DNA from: Seohaeicola saemankumensis
Lineage (GTDB): Bacteria > Pseudomonadota > Alphaproteobacteria > Rhodobacterales > Rhodobacteraceae
NCBI RefSeq assembly: GCF_020171285.1
Contig: NZ_JAIUZI010000010.1
Location: 62,001 to 126,000 of the forward strand
DNA: 64,000 bases
Direction of reading: 5' to 3'
The notes below the pieces were generated by a model. That model searched no databases and was not told the DNA's origin. It saw only the letters and a list, made by a program, of their open reading frames with translations. The translations under genes and the position numbers were made by a program. Below, in pieces: positions 1-9,226 of the stretch (position 1 is the stretch's first letter; each line of letters begins with the position of its first letter).

Positions 1-3000
1 CCGCCAAAGGTGTCGTTGTCTTCGCCGTCATGCCCGGCCATGAACCCGGTCTTGTCGTCCACCGCGTGGGCCACCTCGTGCAGCGTGTTCCAGCTGAAGA
101 AGCTGACCGCCTCGCCGTCCTTGGTCTTGTACAGGTCGTCCTGCCCGCCCAGTTCCAGTTCCGAACTGATCGCATAGATCGCCGTGGTCTTGGCCTCGCC
201 TTCGTGCATCTTCACGGTCTTGTTGACAAAGTTGTAGGCCGATCCGGTCTGCACGCCCCCGGCATGTTCAAAGATCAGGAAGCTGTCGTTGTCCAGCGTG
301 TCGCTGTCGGGCAGCGCCGCCATCAGGTCATAGAACCGGCGGATGTTGGGCGCATCGCGGTCCATGTCGTTGTCCGGCGTCAGCTGTTTGACCATCTTGC
401 CATTGGCGTCCGCGACATACTGGCCGGTCATCATCGACAGGTCACAGCCAAAGCGCTCCTTGAAGGCCACCGCGACCACCTTGCGCTGAATGTCGGGTTC
501 CAGGCCCTTGATGACCTCGTCCAGAAGCTTGGTATCGTCCTTGTCGCCCAGGAAGGCGCGGATGTCTTCGGGCTTGGGCACTTCGTTGCCCTGCAGCTTG
601 ATCCGCAGCAACCCGGCGGGCACCCGGCCCTTGGCCTTTTTCAGCTCGGCCATCGCCTTGGGGTAATCGCGGGCCGTGGCCTGAACCTCGGCCTCGTCCA
701 GCGCCTCGTGCGCCTGTGTGATGTCGGGTTTCGCCAGATGCCGGTCCTTGTGTGTCTCCAGCTTGCTGTTCAGCTCGAACCGGATGATCGACCGTTCGGC
801 GGCGTATTTGGCATGGGCGTCCAGCGTTGTGCGGGTGGCGCGCAATTCGGCGATCACCTGCTCGATGGCGGTATCGCTGGCGGCCAGCGCATCGGTGTTG
901 GCGCGCACTGCCGCCATCGCGGTTTCGACCAGGCCCAGGGCCGCTTCGACCGCATCCTTCTCCTCGTCGTACTGCGGGTGCGAGGCCAGTTTCGCCGCCA
1001 GGTCGCGGGCCAGTTGCGCGGCATCGCTCAACTGGTCGATCTGTCCCATCAGGACCGAGATGTCGCGGGCGTCCTCCAGCACCTCGCTCAGCAGGTCGCG
1101 GCTCTGGCCAAAATCCTCGTCCAGTTTCAGGCTCGATTGCTGCAACTTGGCCAGCGCCGCATCCAGCTCGGCCTTGACGTACATCGCCGACGGGTTCGAC
1201 CGCAGTTGTTTCAGCGTCGCCTGCGCCGCCTCGATCGACATTCGCAGATCCTCGCGGTCGCCGTCGCTGATCTCGGAGATCCTGTCCATCACCTCGCCAA
1301 AGGCCTTTTGCCCGTCCAGTGTCGTGGCCGCCGTGGCGCAATCCAGCACCAGTTCCTCGAACAGAGTGATCGCCATGACAAAATCAAAGGCCGCCGCCTT
1401 GGCCAGCGCATTGTCGCGCTTGCCTTCGAGCCGCGCGAACAGCGGCGCAATCGACGCGGTGTCGGCGGCGCTGATCTTGGCAAACTCGGCCAGCGCGGTA
1501 TCGCGCGCGGCCACGTAGAGCTCGAAATGGTCAACTTTGTCGGCAACGTCCTCGCACTCTTCCACGAAACCCTTCAGCTTGCGCACGGCGGCGTTGAACT
1601 GATCCATCGTCGCGTCCTTGCGCGCCGCGTCATAGCGTGCCTTCAGCGCCGTGATCTGGTCATGCGCCGGCCCCATCGCGGCATCGTCGCGATCCAGTAG
1701 ATCCTGCATCGCGGTATCGGCCGCCGCCATCGCTGTCTCATAGGCCGGGAAATCCGCGATCGCCTTTAGCGCCCGGTCAATCAGATAGCTGGTCTTTTCG
1801 ATCTGGTAATAGGCCGACTGGTAGGCATGCTGCGCCATCAGCTGATCAACACCGTCGATGATGTCCCGGATCCGTGTCAGCTGGCCGTTTACCGCCGCGT
1901 GCTGCACCGTCTTGATACCGGTCTTGGTATAGCGCCGCTCATAGCTGTCCGTGGCCCGCTTGTAGCTGACAGCCAGCTCCTCAAACGGCTCTTCCAGCTC
2001 CAACGCCTCGTTGATCTTGGCCCGAAGCGTCGTCAGATCGCGCGTGTCCAGCGCGGTTTGCATCGCGGTCTGTATGTCCTTGACGCGTTGGATCTCGTCA
2101 CCCAACCCGGGCGCCACGTCCTTTTTCTCCAACAGCTTGCGCAGGGCCTTCACACGGCTCTGCATCGGCTTGCAGCGGTTCTTGTACAGGTCTTCCAGGT
2201 CGTATCCGGCCCGCAGCGACACCCGAACGGCGGCCAGTTCCGCCAGCGCGCCGGGCAGGTCCAGGGACTTTGGTTTCATCATCCCCTCGACGGTCTTCAG
2301 GCGCGCCTTGATGTCCGACAGCTCTGGGTCCAGCACCTTGTCCAGGTTGCGGGATTTCAGGGTTTCATAGCTTTGCGTCAGCGTCGTCACCTGATCCTTG
2401 CAGCGTTGCAGCTGGGTCAGCTTGGTGCCGATCTCCTTGCAGGCCGCGATCCCGGCCTCGATCTGGGCGCGGGCGCCGTCCGGGTCACCCGGCAGCATCC
2501 CCCGGCCCGACTCGGCGGTTTGCTCCGCCGCTTTCAGCTGCGCGGCGAACACGTCGTCCGCGTCCAGCCCGTCGATATGTGTGGCGGCCTTCTGGAACTG
2601 TGCCAGCGCGGCGTCAAAGTCGGCGGCGATGTTGTCCAGCGCATCGGCATCCTGCATGCCGTCGATGTCGGCGGCGATCTTGGCGGCGCGGGTGCCTTGC
2701 CGCAATTCGCTTCTGGCGTTCTTGAGCAGGTAGATCGCGCCATACCAGTCGCCGGCCTGCGACAGGTTCACCGCGTCATTCATCGCGGTCTGGGTTACGG
2801 CGATGGCCTCTGCGGCCTGTTCACCGCCCGCCGCCCCGCCCTGCAGACGGGCGATCTCCGTGCCGATCTGATCGCGCAGGGCGAGGTATTCCTTGCCCTT
2901 GTCGGCCAGCTCCATCTTGGCAACGTGCTGGTCCTTCAGCGCGGTCGCCGCCGCCAGGGCCAACCCATAGTCCTTGTCGACCCCGTCGCTGTAATCCGCG

Positions 3001-4682
3001 ATCCGCTGGCGGTCATCCAGCAGCCGCTGGTAATAATCCTCGATGGCGATGCGCCCCTCGGCGCCGTCACGCAGCTCGGTTTCCTGCAGACGCGTATTGA
3101 ACAGCGGCCGCTCTGTCAGAAAGCTGTCGATGATCTTGATTTTCTTTTTAACCGCGTTCTGGAACCCGGTCATGGCGCTGATCTTGTTGGTGCCATTGCC
3201 CAGATCACCGGCGCGGGCCGTGGCCAGCGCCTCGGCGGCGACGCGGTCCATCAGGTCCAGGTCGGCGCGCACGCAATTCTTGACGGGGTCTGGTTTGGCC
3301 TCGAATTGCGCGCGAACAGTCTTGAAGCTGTTGTATTTTCGTAAAAATGTATCCAGTGCGGTCTTGAGCAGGTCAAATTTGGCGACCGCCGCCGGGATCC
3401 GGTCCAGCGCGGCTGCCGCCTGGCTCATGTTTTGGGCGTCGCGGGCCGCCTTTGCCTGCACCAGCAGGTCGCGGGCGGCCTGGTTGGCGGCCTTGACCTC
3501 GTTGGCATTGTTGAAATTGGCGGCCGGCGGCAAGGCGGTGATCATCGCCTCGCGCTGGGTTTCCATCAGCAGGTACCGGCCATAGTCGTCGGCCAGTTCC
3601 AGCAGAGCCACGGCGCGCGGGATAAGCGGGTTCAGATCGGTGGTGGCCCCGGCGAAATCGCCGGTGTCCGCCTTGGCTTCGGCGGCGGCAAAGGCGGCTT
3701 CGATCGGGTCAAACTTGGGTTTGACATAGACCGCCTCGTCCTTGTGGGTATGACCGGTGATCTTGTCCCAGTTGCGCAGGAATACCTGTCGTTGCTGGAC
3801 CCAGACCATCTTTTCGCCGATCCGCTTGTCGACCTCGGTCGTCGCGGTGGTCAGCGCGGTGCGTGCGGCGGCGGCCAGTCCAGGCAGGGTGTCGGGCGTG
3901 CCGTCGGCGGCGGTGTCCAGACGGGTATCAACCGCGCTCAGCAGAGCGTCGATGTCCGCCGGAACGGCCTGCGCGGTAAAGGCGCGGTTGGCACGGTCCT
4001 TTAGCTGGACCAGCGCGTTGGACACTTCGGTCAGTTCGCGGCGGGCCTCCAGAACCTCCTCCTTCAGCCCGGCCTTGGCGTTCGTCATCACCTCTTCCAG
4101 AGCGTCCGAGCGCAACTCGAACGGTTTCACCGTTTCGGCCCGCTCGATCAGCGCCGCCAACCGGTCCAGCGCCTTGACCGCGCTGTCCAGATCGCCGGCG
4201 GAGTCCTTCTCCATGCCCTTGGCGTATTTTTCCTGAGCAAAGCCCCAGACCAGGTCGATGTCGGCCTGATTGTCCAGACCGGTGTCGATGGCCTTGCCCG
4301 CGCTGCGCTGGGCGTCAAGACCCTGCATCTGCTGTTGCGCGGCGGCCATCTTGGCTTTGGCGTCCTGCTGTTTCAGGCGCAGCTTGGTCAGTTCGTTCAC
4401 CTTGCCGAGGTGCTCCAGCCCGCCGTCAAAATTCAGCTTCTTGGGATTGGCCTCGATGATCTCCTCGGCGTGGGCCAGATCCGCCAACAGGTCCGAACGG
4501 ATCCCGGAATCGGTGATCTTGCGGATGCGCTCCTCGACCGCGTCGTGATTGACGTTGAAACTGCGGAACTCGCGGGTCGCGGTCTCGCGCCGTTTGCGGG
4601 CTTTCTTCTTGCCGAAATGCTTCGGCATCACGATGAAGGTTTCGATAAAGCGGATCTGGTTGTCGGTCAGCCCGTCCATCAT
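1..4682 (-). CDS. Giant helical protein with C-terminal HExxH zinc-metallopeptidase motif (partial, 3' end outside window)
   Basis: One frame stays open from the ATG at 4682 to the window edge, at least 1560 codons with no stop. The start is supported by GGGGAG five bases upstream; a nearby ATG at 4686 is in another frame. Most of the protein is alanine-, aspartate- and lysine-rich helix made of loosely repeated units resembling 'A..AGD..GA...L..L', predicted coiled coil, with no signal peptide or membrane segment. Near the end, residues about 1535-1548 read HEVAHAVDDKTGFM. This is a HExxH zinc site followed by V-D-D, very like the HExGHxVDD arrangement of anthrax lethal factor-type (ATLF) peptidases. 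The chain continues past the edge, so the third zinc ligand is not visible. It probably shares a transcript with the YceI-OmpA gene upstream. Substrate is unknown; an effector, a regulated protease or a structural T6SS accessory are all possible. Confidence 0.8.
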   Translation of the reverse strand, partial: MMDGLTDNQIRFIETFIVMPKHFGKKKARKRRETATREFRSFNVNHDAVEERIRKITDSGIRSDLLADLAHAEEIIEANPKKLNFDGGLEHLGKVNELTKLRLKQQDAKAKMAAAQQQMQGLDAQRSAGKAIDTGLDNQADIDLVWGFAQEKYAKGMEKDSAGDLDSAVKALDRLAALIERAETVKPFELRSDALEEVMTNAKAGLKEEVLEARRELTEVSNALVQLKDRANRAFTAQAVPADIDALLSAVDTRLDTAADGTPDTLPGLAAAARTALTTATTEVDKRIGEKMVWVQQRQVFLRNWDKITGHTHKDEAVYVKPKFDPIEAAFAAAEAKADTGDFAGATTDLNPLIPRAVALLELADDYGRYLLMETQREAMITALPPAANFNNANEVKAANQAARDLLVQAKAARDAQNMSQAAAALDRIPAAVAKFDLLKTALDTFLRKYNSFKTVRAQFEAKPDPVKNCVRADLDLMDRVAAEALATARAGDLGNGTNKISAMTGFQNAVKKKIKIIDSFLTERPLFNTRLQETELRDGAEGRIAIEDYYQRLLDDRQRIADYSDGVDKDYGLALAAATALKDQHVAKMELADKGKEYLALRDQIGTEIARLQGGAAGGEQAAEAIAVTQTAMNDAVNLSQAGDWYGAIYLLKNARSELRQGTRAAKIAADIDGMQDADALDNIAADFDAALAQFQKAATHIDGLDADDVFAAQLKAAEQTAESGRGMLPGDPDGARAQIEAGIAACKEIGTKLTQLQRCKDQVTTLTQSYETLKSRNLDKVLDPELSDIKARLKTVEGMMKPKSLDLPGALAELAAVRVSLRAGYDLEDLYKNRCKPMQSRVKALRKLLEKKDVAPGLGDEIQRVKDIQTAMQTALDTRDLTTLRAKINEALELEEPFEELAVSYKRATDSYERRYTKTGIKTVQHAAVNGQLTRIRDIIDGVDQLMAQHAYQSAYYQIEKTSYLIDRALKAIADFPAYETAMAAADTAMQDLLDRDDAAMGPAHDQITALKARYDAARKDATMDQFNAAVRKLKGFVEECEDVADKVDHFELYVAARDTALAEFAKISAADTASIAPLFARLEGKRDNALAKAAAFDFVMAITLFEELVLDCATAATTLDGQKAFGEVMDRISEISDGDREDLRMSIEAAQATLKQLRSNPSAMYVKAELDAALAKLQQSSLKLDEDFGQSRDLLSEVLEDARDISVLMGQIDQLSDAAQLARDLAAKLASHPQYDEEKDAVEAALGLVETAMAAVRANTDALAASDTAIEQVIAELRATRTTLDAHAKYAAERSIIRFELNSKLETHKDRHLAKPDITQAHEALDEAEVQATARDYPKAMAELKKAKGRVPAGLLRIKLQGNEVPKPEDIRAFLGDKDDTKLLDEVIKGLEPDIQRKVVAVAFKERFGCDLSMMTGQYVADANGKMVKQLTPDNDMDRDAPNIRRFYDLMAALPDSDTLDNDSFLIFEHAGGVQTGSAYNFVNKTVKMHEGEAKTTAIYAISSELELGGQDDLYKTKDGEAVSFFSWNTLHEVAHAVDDKTGFMAGHDGEDNDTFG

Positions 4683-4794
4683 CCATTCTCCCCAAAATAA
4701 ATTTGCCCGGCCTTGAGGCCAGATCGCTGCTCTTCTCAAATATTCAAACCGAACCCGGACAGTGAACCGCCGGCGTCGATTCGGTGCAAGCCCC

Positions 4795-4814
4795 GGCGCG
4801 GAAATCGCCGCGCC
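4795..4814 (-). terminator. Hairpin between the YceI-OmpA gene and the giant peptidase gene
   Basis: GGCGCGG and CCGCGCC form a 7-bp GC stem around a 6-base loop, 12 bases after the stop codon of the OmpA-family gene on the minus strand. There is no long T run, so partial attenuation or mRNA-end protection is as likely as full termination. Confidence 0.4.
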
Positions 4815-4826
4815 CCCTGAGCCCCG

Positions 4827-5897
4827 TTAGTTCACGGTTGCGAATTCGATCCGCCGGTTGCGGGCCTTGTTCTCTGCGCTGGTGTTTGGCACCAGCGGCT
4901 GAGTTTCGCCGTACCCGACGGTGCGGATGCGGGCCGGTGGAATGCCTTTCCCGGTCAGGTATTTGGCCACCGAGGCCGCGCGTTTTTCGCTCAGAGTCAT
5001 GTTCCAGGCCGCGCTGCCGTCAGAGTCGGTATGCCCGGCGATCTGGATCTCCATGTCGGGACAGCGGCTGACGATGTCATAGACATTGTCCAGCAAGGGC
5101 GTGCTCTTGGCATCCAGCCGGTCGCTGGCCGGCGTGAAATAGATGTTGCCGGTGCGCGACAGGATCTCGAACCGGCCTTCGCAGGCCTCGCGATCCAGGT
5201 TTCCCTTGGTCTCGATCGCGGCCGAAGACGGCGCGGCGGGGGCGGCGGCCGGCGCGGGCACGGCCGCACCGCCGCCAGCGCCGCTTGCGGCGCGGTCAAA
5301 GACAAAATTGAAGGTGACGATCCCCAGGGGCGTGATATCGACGTTGGCCGCCTCCTCCAGCTTGCCGCGCCCGGTCTCCAGATCGAACTCCACCAGTTTC
5401 AGCGGGATTGGTTTGACCGAGGCCACGGAAACCCGGTTGTCCGACAACAGCGCGATCGCCACCTCTGCCGTCTTGTTTACGGTGACCCCGTGCAGCGACA
5501 GGGCATAGTCCATGTCGACCAGCTTGCGCCGTGTCGTGGCCAGATCGCTCAGTTGCGCTGGGTCCAACTGGGCGGTGATCGTGGCCTCGGGGTGCAGGAA
5601 GGTTTCGAAAAACAGGAACCGCATGCGCACATTGCGCAGATCGACACCGGTATCGACCGAATCCAGCAGGACCCGAACCTGCGCCGTGCCGTACTCGGTG
5701 ATCAGCCCGCTGAGCGTCGCGAACCTGTTGGTCTCGGCGATGTTGCCCTTTTTCACCGACATGTACCGAAGCTCAGACGCTGCCCCGTCCAGCACCCAGC
5801 CGTTTTCAAACGGCGAGGCGCCCTGCGCCCGAACCGATGGACCCGTCGCCGCGGCGATGACGAACAGCAAAAGGGAAAGCAATCTGGTCAAAATCAT
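4827..5897 (-). CDS. YceI-like domain fused to OmpA C-terminal domain, exported
   Basis: 356 residues. A Sec signal peptide (MILTRLLSLLLFVIAAA, cleavage near residue 25) leads into a YceI-like lipocalin-fold region at about 30-190, with 'SELRYMSVKKGN' early and 'VDMDYALSLHGVTV' later. An Ala/Pro linker follows, then an OmpA-type peptidoglycan-binding domain at about 235-355 with the diagnostic 'IAGHTDSDGSAAWNMTLSEKRAASV' region and 'RNRRIEF' end. The ATG at 5897 is preferred over a TTG at 5912 because AGAGG lies six bases upstream of it. The protein should sit in the periplasm or outer membrane, bound to the cell wall. It probably heads an operon with the giant metallopeptidase. YceI plus OmpA is an uncommon combination; ligand unknown. 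Confidence 0.85.
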   Translation of the reverse strand: MILTRLLSLLLFVIAAATGPSVRAQGASPFENGWVLDGAASELRYMSVKKGNIAETNRFATLSGLITEYGTAQVRVLLDSVDTGVDLRNVRMRFLFFETFLHPEATITAQLDPAQLSDLATTRRKLVDMDYALSLHGVTVNKTAEVAIALLSDNRVSVASVKPIPLKLVEFDLETGRGKLEEAANVDITPLGIVTFNFVFDRAASGAGGGAAVPAPAAAPAAPSSAAIETKGNLDREACEGRFEILSRTGNIYFTPASDRLDAKSTPLLDNVYDIVSRCPDMEIQIAGHTDSDGSAAWNMTLSEKRAASVAKYLTGKGIPPARIRTVGYGETQPLVPNTSAENKARNRRIEFATVN

Positions 5898-6115
5898 ATC
5901 GGCCTCTTTCAAATCCGGGCAGGTCGCCCGTGGCCCCCGCCCGGATCACTGTAACAGCAAACTTGCGCCGCTGGCCAAGAAAAGAGATAGTTTCCAAACC
6001 ATTCGCCTGACACGCGGCAGATGGCAGCCCTGGCGGAACGGGCGAACGGCGCGCATACCCACTTACTGCGCCCGCCGAACCGGCGGTCGCGGGACATCAT
6101 GAACAGGACATCGCC

Positions 6116-7597
6116 TTGCCAGGTTTTTTCAGAGTTTTTTGCCTTGCCGTGCTGCTGCTGGGAACGCCCTTGCGTGCCGAGGACCGTCTGGCGCTTGTGA
6201 TCGGCAACTCGGCCTATGGAACGGTTTCGGCGCTCGATAACCCGTCCAACGACGCGCGCCTGATCGCGGGCACCCTGACGGGGCTGGGGTTCGAGGTCAC
6301 CGCGCTGATCGACGCCACCCAGATCGAGATGAAACGCGGCATCGCCCAGTTCGGCCGCGACCTGCGCAAGGCGGGAACCGATGCGACGGGGCTGTTCTAC
6401 TACGCCGGTCACGGGGTGCAGAGCTTTGGCACCAACTACCTGCTGCCGGTGGACGTCTCGCTGTCGGATGCCGCTGACCTCGACCTGGTCGCGATCGAGG
6501 CGCAGTCGGTGCTGCGGCAGATGTTCTCGGCCCGCAATCGCACCAACATCATGATCCTCGACGCCTGCCGCAACAACCCGTTCCGCGACATTCCCGAATT
6601 CAACGACAACGGGCTTGCCGAAATGCAGGCACCCACGGGCACCTTTCTGGCCTATGCCACAGCGCCCGGCGGCGTGGCGCTGGACGGGCTCGATGGAAAC
6701 AGCCCCTTTACCAGTGCGCTGGCCGACCTGATGCCAACGCCGGGGCTGCCGGTTGAGCAGATGTTCAAACAGGTGCGGGTGGCGGTGCTGGAACAGACCG
6801 GCGGCGCGCAGACGCCCTGGGATGCCTCGTCGCTGACCTCTGATTTCGTCTTTGCCGCCGCGCAACAGGAGACCGTTCCTGCCTCCGACATCGAAGAGCT
6901 GCAGGTCTGGCGCGCGGTACAGGCTTCGGCCGACCCGGTCCAGCTGATGCTGTTTCTGCGCGGCTATCCCAACGGCAGATATGCGGACGAGGCGCGGCGA
7001 TTGCTGGCCGTGGTGATGGAAAACGAACTGGCCGCAGGCGGGGCCGAAACCACCGCGCCCGCGCCGCGTCTTGGCCCGTCGGACGCGGAAAAGGCCATGT
7101 TCGAGGCCGCTCAGGACGATGGCAGCATTGCCGGCTATGATGCCTACCTGCAGGCGTTTCCAGACGGCACCTTTGCCGAGTTCGCCCGGCAGGAGATCGC
7201 CGCGCTGCAAAGCGATACGGCGACCGACCCGCTCGCCTCGGCCGACCAGCCGCTGGCGGAGCCCGCCGAACCGGAGGAACCACAGTCGAAACAGCCGGAG
7301 GCAGGACCGGTCACCTTTGCCAGCCCGCTGATATCAGACCATGCGGCGGTCTCGGGCAAGTCGATGGAGCAACTGATCGGCAGCACGCCGTTGTTTGCAC
7401 CGATCGATGGGCTCCCCGAGGAATACTGGAAGGACAAGACCTGTAGCAGTTGTCACCAGTGGAACAGGGACACCTTGTGCAAACAGGCCAATGCGTATCT
7501 GAACCTGAACATGCAGCGCTCTTTGGAAAAACAGCACCCTTTTGGCGGCGCGATGAAACGGTCAATGAAAAGCTGGGCAGCAGGCGGCTGTCAGTAA
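6116..7597 (+). CDS. Exported caspase-family (C14-like) protease with C-terminal CxxCH motif
   Basis: 493 residues from a TTG start; no ATG or GTG is in frame nearby and AGGA sits eight bases upstream. A signal peptide (FCLAVLLLGTPLRA) is followed by a caspase-like fold: 'LALVIGNSAYG', catalytic His99 in YYAGHGVQ and catalytic Cys151 in LDACRNNPF. After an acidic/proline spacer the last 60 residues carry CSSCH (443-447) plus further cysteines at about residues 457 and 492. CxxCH is the covalent heme-c attachment signature and the protein is exported, so a heme-binding tail is possible; a zinc or disulfide role is equally open. The gene converges on the DUF4384 TonB-like gene with only six bases between stops. 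A second caspase gene flanks the other side of the T6SS locus. Confidence 0.88.
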   Translation: MPGFFRVFCLAVLLLGTPLRAEDRLALVIGNSAYGTVSALDNPSNDARLIAGTLTGLGFEVTALIDATQIEMKRGIAQFGRDLRKAGTDATGLFYYAGHGVQSFGTNYLLPVDVSLSDAADLDLVAIEAQSVLRQMFSARNRTNIMILDACRNNPFRDIPEFNDNGLAEMQAPTGTFLAYATAPGGVALDGLDGNSPFTSALADLMPTPGLPVEQMFKQVRVAVLEQTGGAQTPWDASSLTSDFVFAAAQQETVPASDIEELQVWRAVQASADPVQLMLFLRGYPNGRYADEARRLLAVVMENELAAGGAETTAPAPRLGPSDAEKAMFEAAQDDGSIAGYDAYLQAFPDGTFAEFARQEIAALQSDTATDPLASADQPLAEPAEPEEPQSKQPEAGPVTFASPLISDHAAVSGKSMEQLIGSTPLFAPIDGLPEEYWKDKTCSSCHQWNRDTLCKQANAYLNLNMQRSLEKQHPFGGAMKRSMKSWAAGGCQ

Positions 7598-7603
7598 CGC
7601 CTT

Positions 7604-9226
7604 CTATCGCGCGCTGGTGGCGACAAAGAAATACACCCATTCCCCTTTGAACGCGGGGTTATCACGGCGTTTCTCGGCAACCCGCTCGCGCAGCCACTCC
7701 AGATAGTCCGCCGCCGGTTCGACCATGGGCCGCAACCCGTCATATAGCGGCTCCGAGGCGGCAAAGGCGACGGCGATCTCCTGCCCAAATGGTGGCCCGA
7801 CCACCAGTTTCAGCCCCTGATCCTGCATCGTGCGCGCCCCGATCTGCTGGACCTCCTGAGCGCGGGCATGGCGCAGCGGGGCAAACTCGTTCGGTTCCAG
7901 ATGCAGCACGTCGCCGCCCGCATCAAAGTAATCGAGGTAGATATAGGCATCGTAATCCGGGGCGGTCATATCCAGCGACAGCAGCTTGCCTTCGGTAAAC
8001 CGGAACACCCGCGCATGGGTGTCCACCCCGATCAGCAGCGGGTTGGTGATCTGGTCGGTCGATTGCGGCAATCCGGCGGCGGCGATCCCACTCAGCGCCC
8101 CGCATTGCGGGCGCGGCAGGATAAGCATGTTGTCGCTGACCGCGATATCGGCCCCCATCTGCGCCCGCAGCGCGGCCAGAACCGGCCCGCGCAGCCCGTC
8201 CTCGGGTACATGACCATTGACGCTCAGCGTAGTCGTTTCGGGGTCAAAGCTGACCTGCAGGCGGGAACAGGGCACTTGCGACAGGACCGCCGCCACCCCA
8301 TCGCGCAGCGGGTCGGCCTCTGCCATCGCGTCGCCGGGCCGCATAAAGCTCTGGAAGGCCGCCAGCGAGACCGGATCGACATCCCCCGACCTGTCGCCCG
8401 AAAACGCCAGCGCCGCCTTGATGCGGCTGGCCTTGGGGCGGGCCTGCGGGGCGGCGGTTGCGGCCGGGTCTTGTTGCGCAGCGGCCGGGCTGTCGGGGCG
8501 GGCTGCTGCCCAGGCCGCCAGCTGTGGCGTTGCCGGGCTGGCCGGGGTCGCCTCGGTCTGGCGCGGCGCGATCCGTGGCGGTGCGGCGACAAAGGCCGCC
8601 AGCGTGACGGCGGGCGCGGCGCGGGCCGCGACCGCCGGCGCGACGGTAACCGCCGCGACCAGCGGTGCCGCCGAAGGCACCGCACCGGGTACGACGGCCC
8701 CGGTGACCGGGCGCGCGGTCACCGGCGCGGCCTCGGGGGCCGACAGTGCCACGGGGGCGGGTTCCGGGGTGGCAGAGGCGGCTACAGTCTCTGCCGCGGG
8801 GGTCGCCAGCGGCACCCGGTTCCCGTCCTGTGCCACGGGCGTGGCGGCCTGTGGCTGCGGTGTGTCCGCCGCCAGCCGCTCGGTCACGGGCGTGCCGGGG
8901 GGCACCGTGTCGGGCGTCGCGCGGGCCTCTGTCAGGTCCACTGTCTGCGGGCGCTCCACGGTCTGTGCACGGCTGGTTTGCACCGCCCCTTGTGCCAGGC
9001 TCGAACCGGTGGCGCGGGCCTCGGCGGCGGGATCACCGCGCGCCGGCTGCTCGCGGGCCGTGCTGCGCTCCAGCACATGCGCCTGAACCTCCAGTTCGCT
9101 GTCCGGCATCGGCTGGCGGCTCACCGGGTCGGGCCATATGGCCAGCGCCAGCACCGCCAGCAGTACCCCATGCGCCAGAACGGACCCTGCGACCCCGGCC
9201 GCCCAGACCGGCAGGCGCGGGGTCAT
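7604..9226 (-). CDS. TonB-like membrane protein with C-terminal DUF4384 domain
   Basis: 540 residues. An N-terminal membrane anchor with a His in the helix (about 8-30, 'GVAGSVLAHGVLLAVLALAIW') resembles the TonB/TolA anchor that docks on ExbBD. A ~250-residue Ala/Pro/Thr-rich periplasmic spacer follows. The C-terminal part has a BON-like segment (about 305-395, two cysteines) and a DUF4384-type beta domain (about 395-530) with 'YIYLDYFDAGGDVLHLEPN' and 'EPLYDGLRPM'. There is no recognisable TonB C-terminal domain. The gene is last in the exbB-exbD-exbD row and overlaps exbD by four bases, so it should be the energised shaft of that motor. The same C-terminal module, with 'PLFDGLRP', occurs in the T6SS kinase PpkA of this locus. 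The target of the force is unknown. Confidence 0.82.
   Translation of the reverse strand: MTPRLPVWAAGVAGSVLAHGVLLAVLALAIWPDPVSRQPMPDSELEVQAHVLERSTAREQPARGDPAAEARATGSSLAQGAVQTSRAQTVERPQTVDLTEARATPDTVPPGTPVTERLAADTPQPQAATPVAQDGNRVPLATPAAETVAASATPEPAPVALSAPEAAPVTARPVTGAVVPGAVPSAAPLVAAVTVAPAVAARAAPAVTLAAFVAAPPRIAPRQTEATPASPATPQLAAWAAARPDSPAAAQQDPAATAAPQARPKASRIKAALAFSGDRSGDVDPVSLAAFQSFMRPGDAMAEADPLRDGVAAVLSQVPCSRLQVSFDPETTTLSVNGHVPEDGLRGPVLAALRAQMGADIAVSDNMLILPRPQCGALSGIAAAGLPQSTDQITNPLLIGVDTHARVFRFTEGKLLSLDMTAPDYDAYIYLDYFDAGGDVLHLEPNEFAPLRHARAQEVQQIGARTMQDQGLKLVVGPPFGQEIAVAFAASEPLYDGLRPMVEPAADYLEWLRERVAEKRRDNPAFKGEWVYFFVATSAR

Noticed and set aside
30..1700. A long plus-strand open frame opposite the giant peptidase gene, and similar long frames opposite polA, dnaE2 and clpV
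   Set aside because: They are antisense mirrors in the same codon register, caused by high GC at third positions; they show no domains, no ribosome sites and Arg/Gly/His-rich nonsense composition.
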